A program made the position numbers and the translations under genes. Below the pieces are notes generated by a model. That model had not been told where the DNA came from, did no database searches, and saw only the letters and a list, made by a program, of their open reading frames with translations. DNA of 64,000 nucleotides from Trichuris trichiura. Its lineage: Eukaryota; Nematoda; Enoplea; Trichinellida; Trichuridae. Below are positions 23,171 through 34,300 of this stretch, piece by piece. Position 1 is the stretch's first letter, and the number at the start of each line of letters is the position of its first letter. The stretch spans positions 1-64,000 of the forward strand of contig JBAJFE010000009.1 of assembly GCA_037903355.1 (NCBI GenBank), given 5' to 3'.

Positions 23171-23403
23171 CATGTAGAGCGGAAAACTTTATTACAGAAT
23201 GGCTTCGTGGTTAAAAAAGCTGAAATTATGTAGCCGGTGCTTTCAGGTTACTCCTGCACCCGTCTTCGATGGACGATGAAGGTGATTCCCCTTTCGCCAT
23301 TCGCTGAAAACGAGTGCAGGAGTCATCTGAAAGCTCCAGCTGCATAATTTTAATGCTTTTTTACCGTGGGACTATTCCGTAATAAATTCTTTCATTCTAC
23401 ATG
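23171..23403. repeat. Foldback element with degraded hammerhead-like core in each arm
   Basis: The element begins CATGTAGA and ends TTCTACATG; the arms are complementary over about 100 bases with mismatches. The + strand right arm carries CTGAAAACGAG...GAAAGCTCC (about 23303-23338). The left arm carries the mirrored version (GTGCTTTCAGG...CCCGTCTTCGA). Around the + strand core, the pre-core ATTATGTAGCCGGTGC pairs with the post-core GCTCCAGCTGCATAAT, as a closing stem would. Confidence 0.6.
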
Positions 23404-24402
23404 AAGTTGTTCCATGTGAAAAAGCTAAGTTTTCAAAGTAATAGGTCTATACAGTAGGTGATACTCCATCAAAGGCAAGGTGTTGCCGATAACATGCGCC
23501 CTAGGATGTTAGTGGGCCCAATACTACTCGCATGAAGTTTAGCATAATCGGCATATTGTGAATTGCACACTATGAAACACCAACCCTTTACAAAGCATCC
23601 AGTTTTCAAGAACATTCTCAGTGACCACGGCGCACTTTGCTTCGACGCAATCGGCATAATGAGTATATTATGCTGAGCGTTTACGAATCGAGATTTACTA
23701 CTAGGGGTAGAACTGGTCAGCAAGAGAATGACTATATGTGTAGCACTACCTTTGCTTCCGCTGATTTCTAAATACAAACTTTGGTGCCGTAGCCTTCAGT
23801 ATTAGATGTCACCCTGTGTGTAGGCGCAGGAAACAGCAGGCTCCTACCGGTTTCTTTGTCGCGTTTGATGTCACCTTTCCTATCCACGCATCAGTAAAGT
23901 TGGACCTGCTACTGTTAGACTGATGCCTGAACGCATCTGACATGGAATCGTAAACAAAATATCTGATTAGTTATTAGCGCTTTATGCCAATTCAAATAAA
24001 TGTTCTCCTTTGTCCTCTTTAAAACAAACAAATAGCCAGGTTTACCACCCATCCATAATTTGGTCTTCTTTGAAAGCCATAGCACGCTTTTCTATAGTAA
24101 TATCAGCATAAGAAGCTAAACCTCTAGTTTCCAGAGGGCGTGATTGATTTAGGCGTTTGTTTGACTGGAAGAAAGACGCGTGAATGATTTCTATTGAAAA
24201 GCTGGCAAACCTTTCCATCTTCAATGGCAACTGAAATGCACGTTCTGACAATTTTCAGTAAGCCTCAGCTACTTCTGAAAAAAATTTCTTTATAAAAAAA
24301 TGTTAGCCTAGAATGAAACATCAAAGTTTCTTTTTCCTGACTTAATTAACAATACTAATAAGATCAGACCGAATGCGTAGCGGTTAGTAATGGCTGTATA
24401 AA

Positions 24403-24670
24403 GTTTCATAGTAGATTTTATATTTACGGAAGTAAGCCGATTTTCGACCAATATCTAGCACACTTTTAAAGCAATATTTATTCCAGAGCTTTCGGGTAAA
24501 AGCCTGATTCGTCGTCAGCGACAAAAAGTAGGCTCTGACTTATAAACCCTTTTATCGCTAACGACGACTCAGGCGTGTACGTGAAAGTTCCGGAATAAAT
24601 ATTGTTTAAAAATTGAGCTAGGTATTGGTCGAAAACCGGCTGCCTCCGTTAATATAAGATCTACTATGAA
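24403..24670. repeat. Foldback element carrying hammerhead-like cores on both strands
   Basis: The ends are GTTTCATAGTAGAT and ATCTACTATGAA; the arms are complementary over more than 110 bases with mismatches. The left arm on the - strand holds CTGACGA (24512-24518) and GAAA (24490-24493). The right arm on the + strand holds the degraded CTAACGACGACT...GAAAGTTCC. The terminal motif TTTCATAGTAGAT is shared with the element at 61438-61586. Confidence 0.65.
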
Positions 24671-25035
24671 TAACGTTGCAGTACGCTGTTGGTTCTGTTT
24701 TAAAAAGAAACATTACATATGATATGGTCTATATATGCACTAAAACGAGCTTTCCTTTCTCCGAGCTGCAAGTGGCCAGTGCATCAGAATGTGAAGAGGT
24801 AAAAAAATAAATTTCTGCTAACTCGTCAGACGGAATGAAAACAGCTTAACGGTCAAAATGAAGGGACTACCACACTACTTTACGTTTTATGTGATAATAC
24901 ACTGAGGAGTTCGGATGTTGCATAACACGTTTTGGTGAAGTTAATCGCTTATTCCTGGCTCATTACACTCAGCTTGTTCCTTTAGGGCCTCCAACCATTA
25001 TACACATAAATGGGCTTCGAAAATGCGAATGCTTC

Positions 25036-28000
25036 ATGGAGAAATGGATGTGGCATGTGGGAAAATGCTTAGCTAGAGCCCCATCTCTTGGATTTGTGCT
25101 TCCGCTTATCCTGTTCGTCATCATAATGGCTAGCCTTTTCTTCAACCGAGCAAAACTGGACACACTGCCGTCTCCGCTCGATGGATTAGAAAGAGATGAA
25201 TTTCTTAACAAGAGAAGTTCATATCAAAAAAGCATTTTGTTTACCAATTCTGACAATTTTGACGTTACTGATCCTTCTCAGTTTGCAATCATTGTCCGTT
25301 TAAAAAAGGGAAGCGATTTGGTCGATTCAAATCAACGTTTCAGCAAGGTTCTTCAGAGTTTGCAGAAGGAACTACAAACTCTTACTTTCTTTGACGGTAA
25401 TTCATTGGTCAATTACAGCGATGCTTGTGGTGATCATGCTCATAGATGTTCTCCAAGGCTAATCTACTTAGCCTCAATCAGAACGTCTAAAACGCAACAA
25501 GTGAATACGAGAAACTTAAACCTTTCAAACTCCAATTTTTCGATGTATCACCTTCCCGAAAAACCGGAGAGTCTTCTGGTTTTATTTCGCCGGCCAACCT
25601 TGGTTTCAACCACTGAAGCATTGAAAAGTTGGGATAATTCTTTGCATTTACTGATTAGCGATTTTTGCACAAGAGTAGAACCTTTCGCAGAGTTGGCCTA
25701 TTGGACAAGTTCTGGATTTCAAGCATCCATGAAATTAGTGATCAAAAGTGCTTATTCAGAGCTCTCAAATGCATTCATAATCGTCCTGCTAGCTTCTATA
25801 CTGCTTTCCTTGAAAAGAGATAGCTATGTCAGCAGGCCATTGTTCGGAATAGTCACTGCAGGTGGTGTGTTTCTACTTACATGCTCGTGCTTAGCTGTGC
25901 ACATTACGTTCTGTGCTCAATATCAACCATCTACAATCAGTGTCTTATTTTACATTGCAGGTAAGAGGTGCAGCTTCATAACTTTCACATAATTAATACA
26001 TGCTAACTGGTGGCAACTAGCTCGTTGGCTGTACTGGCTACTTTTGGGGATTAGAGTTATGCATAAGCGTTTCTTGTGATTGTTGTCAACGATGAATTTT
26101 TGGCCTTCGGTGCAAAATGACAAGAGCCATAAAACTCCAGAACCTTTCCTCCTTGTTTCTTTCTTCTTTCACTAGTTGCTGAAGTATCGTGACCTTTCCA
26201 GCAAGTTTCGTTACGCTGAAAATTTAGCTTTTTCGTAAAAGTGCGTAGGCTTCCGTGACAATATGCAGATGAACGATCCGTGATAATTATATTTCTTTAA
26301 TAATGAATGCGTGGCTTTCGGGACTGCTCGTGTGTCGTTACCAGCGCAATGTGAAATTAAGAAAGAAAGCTTGATACTATTAACGACTAAGAGTAACCAG
26401 TTATAAGGAAGTAATTTCTCCCCATTTTATTTCTGCACTTCATTGCAGCTGTCTTCATGTTTTTCAACTTCAACCTAATGCAAGCATGGAGAAAATTCTG
26501 CAACGTATCTTCGCATCCAGTAGAAAAGCTTCGCTTGATCATGACCGTCGAAATTTGCCCTTTCACGATTTTACTTAGTACGCTTTTCATAAGCTACGCC
26601 ATGATAGCCTGCATATCTCCGCTATCACTTCTAAGAAGTGTGGGACAGGTTCTTTCCTGCTCAGCTTTCTATTCCCTCATTTTCTTAAGCCTGTTCTCGT
26701 CAACTTCTTTGTACATTAGTGGTTATATGGAAGCAGCTGGTTTGAAATGGTACCACTTCGGGCGAAAAGGTGACACCAACTTCACTGGTAATTTAGGTAA
26801 TAATTTCTGCATGTTGTACCAGAAAATGTTTTATTTTCAGAACCAGCAATCGCAATATACGACAGAAGAGACGTTAGACTGCTTCTGAGCCGTCTGCTGG
26901 ACGAAGGAAGATCGTCCCTTCGTTCCTTAGGCTTTCGCATGTGCAACCTTCATCTGCGCTTTTTTGTTTTGCTAGTATACGTGATTTATGCGATATTCGC
27001 ATGCTGGATGTGCTCACTTAGCAAGGCTGAGCTTAGGGAAGACGTTTACGTGGCTAAATCTAGCAGACATGCTTCGTTCATTCGACTGTATCACTCAGTG
27101 TTTGGAAGAAGGCAGTCTGAAATGGACATTTTGTTTTATGAACAAATGAACTACAGCGACCCATCCGTAGGCCAAGCTGTACTGGATATGCTCAGAAGGG
27201 TACAAGAACCGGTAGCCTACGCTAGTAAAATTCACAGTTGGTATAAGGAATATGAAGTCTGGCGCGTCAAAAATAGGGCAGAAAAGACGAAGAACCTTAC
27301 CGACAATTTGATATCAAAATTTTTAGTTCAACCGGGCTTTTCAAAGTTTGCAGACGATCTTGCTTTAACTCCAGATGGAATAAAGTCGAGGTAAGCTTTC
27401 AATTTACTTGCAGCTAAAATGCATCTACAAAATCACGCGACCTGTTTGCAATCCAAAGTAATGTTTCCGGCAATGTCGCAGGCAAACAAAAACGGCAAAG
27501 AACAGATGTCTGGTCCGTTAGGCTAAGCAAAATTTTATTTCTGCGTGAAAGTTACAAGATACCACCAATTGCCAAAACTAGGACATTTAGGGTAGGAATT
27601 CCCAGGCTTTTTTTACTGAGCCGTTTTGGTTCTTTTCTAATGGTGTAGGAGCGCTTGTCGAGCAAGGTTAGAAAATAAAAAGGAGTGCAAGAGGTGTTGT
27701 TGAACAACAGGGGAGCACGAAAGTTTTGGCTTACTGGCAGAAATTTAGGAAGGCATAATACGATTCAAAAGCAGAGTGTCCCTACGCAAACTTCATGACA
27801 ACAATCTTCAAATTAGGCTGCGACGGTGCAACTTCCTGTTGCATCGGTTCAGCAGCTAGTCCCCCATAAAACTACAATTTCAGTACCGTCCACATTTGCC
27901 AGGGCTTACAACGAGAATAACTGATTTAGAACGCCTTTCGGAACAAGATAACATGGAATATAAATTTATTGCAATTCACTAACTCAGTTCAGCTAAAGTG

Positions 28001-29723
28001 GACTGTCTTGGTTATCCTAAGCAGTTTCCTGTTTTCAGAATGCGAATAACGCTTAAAGAGGACAGACTGACTGAAGCAACCAGTGTTGTAAAAGAGCTCA
28101 CGTATGCTGCAGCTAAGCATGGTTTGCCCATGTTTGTACAAAGTCCAATAACCTCGTTTGTTTATCACGACGCATTCATTTACACAGATGTTGCCATTGC
28201 AATTATTACAGTGACCACCTTGATATTTGTACTGCTGCTTGTTCTCTTTGCCAAACCTTCTGTGGCCATTTTAGTTACTTTCTTCCACTTGTCCGTTTTT
28301 GTTGGCACGTTCGCCTTATCTACTCTTTGGGATGTTAGCGTTAATGCGCTGAACGTTTCTCTATGGCTAGCCGGCATATTCCACTCGACTGCTATAGCCG
28401 GCAGTGCATGTTGTTATTATTGCAATTTAATGGACGTTTCAGCAAAGATGCGAATTGCATACGTTTTCCAGTCATCGATACATAGTCTTTGTGGCTCATC
28501 ACTACTGGCATTGCTTTCTTTCTTACCTCTCCTCTCCATAAATGCTCCGGTGTTCAGCGACCATTTGAAAATATTATCACTCCATTTCTTGCTGGTGTTA
28601 CTACATTTTGTCTTCATTCTTCCAGCCGGTCTACTGCTGCTCACTGTCAATTTACCAGCCTTAAACCGTGCTCTGAAAAAGTACCGAGACGAGACAAGCT
28701 GTTTCTGTTTCGGCTGTTGCCCTGACTCAGAAAAAGCGGAAAGCATTTGCTACATACCGTCTACAAGAAGTCGCTGCAAGATGGATCAAAAGTTCGTTGA
28801 AAAATTTTACGCCATGAAATTTCGGGAAGATTTGGCAACAGGACAGCGAATCACTTCCAGTATATCTGAACCTTCCCCTGACCAGATATCCAAAAAGCAA
28901 TTAAATTATGAACATCAAATGAAATCTACAGAAGTGACTGGAGAGGAAAAGCCATGTCAGCCGGATCTGTTGCCTGAAGACGCAAACAGAAACGAATACA
29001 CATTTTCTGGCAGGTAGGTCAAATGCTGACATTGTCTTTATAATAGCTGACAGGTATATATCAATAAACTGCGAACACTTTGGCCAGTCTTTTTCAGGAA
29101 AACTTCTGATTCTGGCTTTGGATATATATCAATAAACTAACACTTTGGCCAGTCTTTTTCAGGAAAACTTCTCTGGCTTTGGATCATCTACACGTGTCTC
29201 GGCGAAGCAGGATGCTAGAAAACAGTGTGAACCAAAGTTTGAAGAAGTTCCCTCATACTGCAGCAACTTTGCATGTAGGGTAGAAGAAGTTCTTAATGAG
29301 CGATTGGACCCTGTTGTTAAAACTCCAAGTGAAAACAGTGAACCTGAGACCAAGTCAACTTACGCGGAAGTCAAAGAGCGACAACCCCCTCCCTACGTTT
29401 CAGTGACGAACTGGACCCAGAGAATAAACTGCCCCGCTTATTCTAGCCAGAGATTAACCAGGCGTGAAATTGAACTGCCTTCAGACTGGAAAAGGTACTG
29501 GATATATGGAAGCGTCAGATACCGGCCAGAAGCAGCCACAGTTAGCCAGCCAGTTATGTCTAAATTAACTTTTAATGTTGCGCATCCGTCTAATCAACAA
29601 TACAAAGTTGGGCCAGTCTTTCAAAGAGACATGCGGCGACCACTGCCTACTTACGAAGAGATTTCAAACAGTTTAGGTTACCTACCTGCGTACTATAGGC
29701 GTCGGTATGTTGACCATATCTGA
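25036..29723 (+). CDS. Dispatched/Patched-like RND superfamily membrane protein (tail exon disrupted)
   Basis: Exons: 25036-25960, 26449-26787, 26841-27390, 28039-29013 and a tail exon near 29163-29723. Order: TM1 (LGFVLPLILFVIIMASLFF), a large extracellular loop with paired cysteines, then a five-helix sterol-sensing-type block (about residues 245-410) crossing the first intron. TM7, a second extracellular loop and five more helices follow: 12 in all. The segment after TM1 (PSPLDGLERDEFLNKR) resembles Dispatched, which exports lipid-modified Hedgehog-type signals; other nematode Patched-related proteins are the alternative. The TM4 and TM10 acidic residues that drive RND transport are absent (YIAAVFMFFNF; LAGIFHSTAIAG). 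The cytoplasmic tail has a PPPY motif. Exon 4 does not join the 192-codon tail frame in phase because of a tandem duplication at 29055-29183. Confidence 0.8.
29055..29183 (+). repeat. Tandem duplication spanning a 3' splice acceptor
   Basis: Unit 1 (29055-29122, 68 bp) and unit 2 (29123-29183, 61 bp) are near-identical and both contain TTGGCCAGTCTTTTTCAGG, i.e. the complete acceptor. They differ by a 3-base and a 4-base gap. The 4-base loss (TGAT) lies in what should be the first codons of the tail exon of the RND gene and changes its frame. Confidence 0.85.
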
Positions 29724-31382
29724 TTTTCATAACTTCTACGTAAGCCATTATTAAACGCATGATGAATAGCGGTGAATTCGTCTTGAACGTTTGCATATGC
29801 GTTTTCGCGCATTCCCTTGGCAATCCCGTGCATTCAGCATTCTGCTCTTCTTCCAACGGCAGTGATTCACCTTCCTTAGAAGTGTTGAAAAAACTGGATG
29901 CTCTTGGTTAGCACACAGAGGGAGCGTGAAGCAAGAACAGTTTAGCATTAACGCAGCGCAGCAGGGCAAGCAACCGGCCCGCAGAAGGCACACAGAGATA
30001 AAAAAGGGGAACGGAAATGAGAAGCGCTGCTCTTATCGCGACGCGCAATTTGCTAATTCTTACAACGCAATGCCATTCGCTGTTCTCGTCAAAGTATGTT
30101 CGGCGGCAGTTCTCCCTTTGTTACTTATAGTAAAATTCTTCATTTCTTTAATTTTCGAACAGCGGGCATATTTGCATTCATTGTAGCTAAACAGCCTCAC
30201 GGATTAATGGCTTATTTTATTGAGCCTACCGATACTGAAATGTTAACACATGCTTATTCTCTGCTTTTTGCAGCAATCATTGTCCCAAAACATACTAGCA
30301 TTTCTCCTTCCAATGATTTTCATCTGGCAATTAATTAAAACAGTTTGATCTTGAACACTGGATGGATCTTCTTGATCGGTCAGAAAGTTTTCATTATGGA
30401 GTTTTCTTACGGCTTTACGTCGTGTCCGTTGTTGGTTTCTGAAATAACCAAAGCAAATGCCCTACCAGAGGGTGGATGAGCAGTTATTAAGAGAAATTCT
30501 ACTTGTGAAATATAAAAAAATTTCCTTAATATTTGCTCATCCATCCGCTGGTAGGGCATTTGCTTTGGTTATTTCAGAAACCAACAACGGGCAAGACAGA
30601 AAGCCGTATGAAAACTCCACTGTTACAACAGTGTGTAGTAATATTGGCTATTATATAAAAATTAAAAACAACTATTTATTTCGGTGTTGCTGGAAAACTG
30701 ATGGGTTCAATTGTTGCTGGCATATTGAATCTTTCATGATATCTTGGCGATCAGTTGCAAGTGCTATTTGAACAAGCGAAAAGATCTGTCCGCTGCATTA
30801 AGGAGAAATAAGAAAGTCAGGAATGAAAGGATTTAGGCTTACTAGAAAATTGATAACACTTCTTCGACTTCTAGTCAAAGGCAGGCTGCAAGAGGTCAAA
30901 CAATGTCATTATGCAAAGGGACGAACTACATGCTACTATGGGTGCCGTGCTGATGATCAGTAACTAATCTGAGGTAGAAGACGAAGTCTAACCATGACAT
31001 TCATTTGTGTTTGACGCAATGGTTACGTGCGAATAAACGTCTTTCACTTCTTGCAATAAGGCGCTCAGAAAATCTCATTAACCTTTTCTAAATCTTTTGC
31101 CCATTCATAATTCTAAGCAGATTTCTCAGCCATAGAAACAAAATGGACGCTGCTAAATTAAATTGATGCGCCATAAGCAGAACATTTCATAGCAACAGTA
31201 AACTTTCTTGCATCACTAAAAATGGTTGAACCGAACGTTACAGTATAAAAAGAATATAGAACGAACTCCAGTGAGCGCCTCGTTAATGATGAAAGTTACA
31301 GGTGTCTCAAAGAGTTCCTGACGTGTAGAATACCAACGGAAAGGCACACAGCATTCACTTGAAATGGCTAAGCCAATAGATT
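29724..31382. other. Intergenic region with one long hairpin
   Basis: This lies between the 3' ends of the convergent RND gene and LMO7-like gene. No supported coding segment. It contains the hairpin at 30396-30618 and presumably both 3' UTRs. Confidence 0.5.
30396..30618. repeat. Long near-perfect inverted repeat
   Basis: The left arm 30396-30490 is complementary to about 30525-30618. The central stretch (GAAATAACCAAAGCAAATGC and its complement) is perfect over more than 40 bases, with a short AT-rich loop. It has no hammerhead core and no recognised transposon ends. The arms would form a strong hairpin if transcribed from either convergent neighbour. Confidence 0.8.
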
Positions 31383-34300
31383 TTACACTTCACTGAGACG
31401 ATAACCGGCTGAAAGAAGAGAAATAAGAGATAATTTTACAAGCATTCGTATACCTTCGTCGTTGCTGTAACACGATTGACAGTGCAATTTATTTGATCTG
31501 ACTCGTACATCAGCTCCAGCTGCACCATCGCCAAGGGACACACCACAAACGTGGCATTTGAAACACTGAAGATGATAGAACAAAGCTAACGATTCTATGC
31601 TCATAGCACAACCACGCCCTGTTTAACAAAAGCATGATGTATTTTTAAGCGAAAAGCTGACGTTACCGAGTTCTTCACCACAATGAGAGCAGCGGTGCTT
31701 CGCACTGACTGAAATTAACTCCTCGTCCTGCGATTCACTCTTCGTGAAACCATTTTCACTTCGACCGTTTCCTCCTTTGAAATCGTTGTACGCGTCAGAA
31801 AGTCTCATTGTGGATAGCTGCTCGGAAAGCCGTTTTCTTTCTGCCTCACGAACCATCCAGTGGCTGTAAATGCTGCGAATCGGAGTGGCATTATCTCTGC
31901 TCCCAAAAGTTTGCTTTGAACCATCAGAAAACTTTTTATCGCTGCATACAGAATAATATGGATCATTCTTATTCCCGCTTATGTTATCGTGTAAATCTTG
32001 GGGAAAACAACCAGCATCTGAAGACCTGCTAATAGGAGACAGATTACCGTATCTGTATTTCACCACTGGAGAACCAGTTTTATCATGCTAAAAAACAGGA
32101 TAATGCTCCTGGATAAAACTACAGCAGAAGAATTATACCTTATCGTTTAAGCTAGTCTTTGAGCAGATCTCATGGACAGTTTCATTGTTAATTCGTGTAG
32201 AACTGCCGCTGCGGAGATTGGTAGCTATTGTACTGAGGTCATAATTTCTCAAAAGAGTTGGACGCTCGCCGGTCACGATTCCTCGATGACCGTAGCAAGA
32301 AGACGGTTCTGTGAAACCACCATCTGATGACCGTTCCCGATTTTCTGAAAACACAATTTAACTTATATTACAGAATAATAGTTACATTAATCCTTAATTA
32401 CCAGATGGCGCAATGCTGAGGCCATACTTCGAATGTTCAGCTTCCCGTTCATATTCAGGAACAAAGTCGGAAATTTTACCGGGCACTTTTTGTTCGTGCA
32501 TTGAAACAACACGATAATCTGCCGAACTTGAAGAACCGAGAGAACGCACGTATGGCAGCTGACGCAATGAGACTTGAGCTTCAGAATCCTTTTGTAAATT
32601 ACAATTCAATTTATCTTGACCATAGTTCAGCTTGTTCATTTCAGCGGTCCTGAGATTTTTCAAATTATGACAAAAAGTCAGGACTAATTTAGACCAAAAA
32701 AGTCACCTTTGCGCCAGCTGCTTCGAGAACGTACCCACTCGCTCTTCTTTTGCACTACTGATTTCACTTTTTGTATTCCTTTGGGTCATCTGATCGTTGG
32801 CTACAGACCCTGTAAATCTTGATCTCCGCCGCTCAAAAGAAGCACGCGAGTAACTTTCATTTGCTTCAGCAGAAGGCAGTTCAGAGTTTGACTCATAACT
32901 GAATTTCCCCGACTTTTCTGGAATCAAAACAACTCATTAAGAAAACGAACTGAAGTCATGCGTCTCACCTAGCTTCGCGTCGTTCTCGCCAGTGGTACAA
33001 GGACGAATCGACAAATCAAGCTCGCCTACAACAGCAGCCTCTCTGATAAGCATATTAGCCTTTGCTAAGTAATCGCCTTCTACAGGCAATCCGTTTATTG
33101 CCGTGACAGTGTATCCGGGCTTGAGTCCAGCAACATCAGCAGGAGAACCTATAAAAATGAATGAAACTGTTAACGGTGAGAATACGCAGACAAAATGTAT
33201 TACAAACTGAATCCGTAAGTCTTTTTGGTTAGCAAACATAATCTTTCTTTCGCAAAATAGATACTTCACGTTACAGATTTTATTTGTGGAAGGATTCGTT
33301 GAGAAAGGGCATCTTAACTAAAGCTTCTGGGTTACGTTTGGAGCCGTCTTCAATGGCAAAGTCAAAGCTACACCATGCAGTCTTATTTCGTAATTTACAT
33401 GGGACGCTCGCTTTTACTGAACACAGCAAAAGAATACAGACCTTTTCTGGATGCGACTGGTTCCGTCTTCACCCGAACGCAAACATAAAATTGCTCTTAT
33501 TGTTACACTCAACGGTGAAGACGGGATCCGGTCTGTCTTCTTTCTTTATATTCAACAAAAATTAGTCACTCTGTACAAACGTGTAGTATCAAAGCACCGT
33601 TGCAGAACATCATGTTAACAAACTCACATTAATATTTTGCCAGTGCAGCGTGATTTCAGAACAATTTATCTTTCCTTCATGCGCTCACAAGCGAATCAGA
33701 AACCAAGAAGAACAAACATACTTGCTTATAATGAGGACTAATATTTGAATCAACTTAAAAAACCAATTTAAGGGCACAGTCTCGTGAGCGGCTACTTTTT
33801 GCAGCATGGAATGGAATTTTTCCCTCAAAAAGAAAGATACTTTATTGCATGTTATTTGTGCTACGGGTGGAAACCGTTTATTAGCATGTAAGGGCTCAAG
33901 CTTTGATAAAAAAAAGAGCTTTCAAAGAAACACCGTCCTCGTCGTCGGCAAAATGATGACGACAAATAGTTTCTATTCGTTACAAAAGAATATCAGATAT
34001 CCCGACACTGTTACAAATTTACGCTTTAAATTAATTCAACATTGCCGCTTATTAGAGTTAGGCGATTATTTTGTAATAGGTTAGAGTGAAATGTCATAAA
34101 AATTTCGCAATACCTTCTTGCAGAACTACCAATTAAACCATAGTGCATAACAAGTTGATTAATTCAACACTAAATTGATAAGGAAAAATAACGCAACTGA
34201 ACATTGCTACTGATATGGAATTAATGCTACAAGGTTGGGTCCAACGGATAAGTCCATTTACGTATGCAAATTTTGTGCGCTCTATGTTTCGTCTTAAGTT

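Larger units (their letters stand above)
21720..24990. other. Gene-poor stretch with foldback repeats
   Basis: No supported coding segment was seen. Two foldback elements are present (23171-23403 and 24403-24670) plus a solo tail motif near 23572-23612 (ACTATGAAACACCAACC...). Confidence 0.5.

Noticed and set aside
23469..23777. 102-codon minus-strand open frame
   Set aside because: It overlaps the dispersed tail motif and repeat-derived sequence and has no coding character.
28417..28746. 109-codon minus-strand open frame inside the RND gene
   Set aside because: Antisense shadow of the transmembrane-coding exon 28039-29013.
30457..30771. 104-codon plus-strand open frame
   Set aside because: Most of it is encoded by the arms of the long hairpin, so the frame is a by-product of the inverted repeat.
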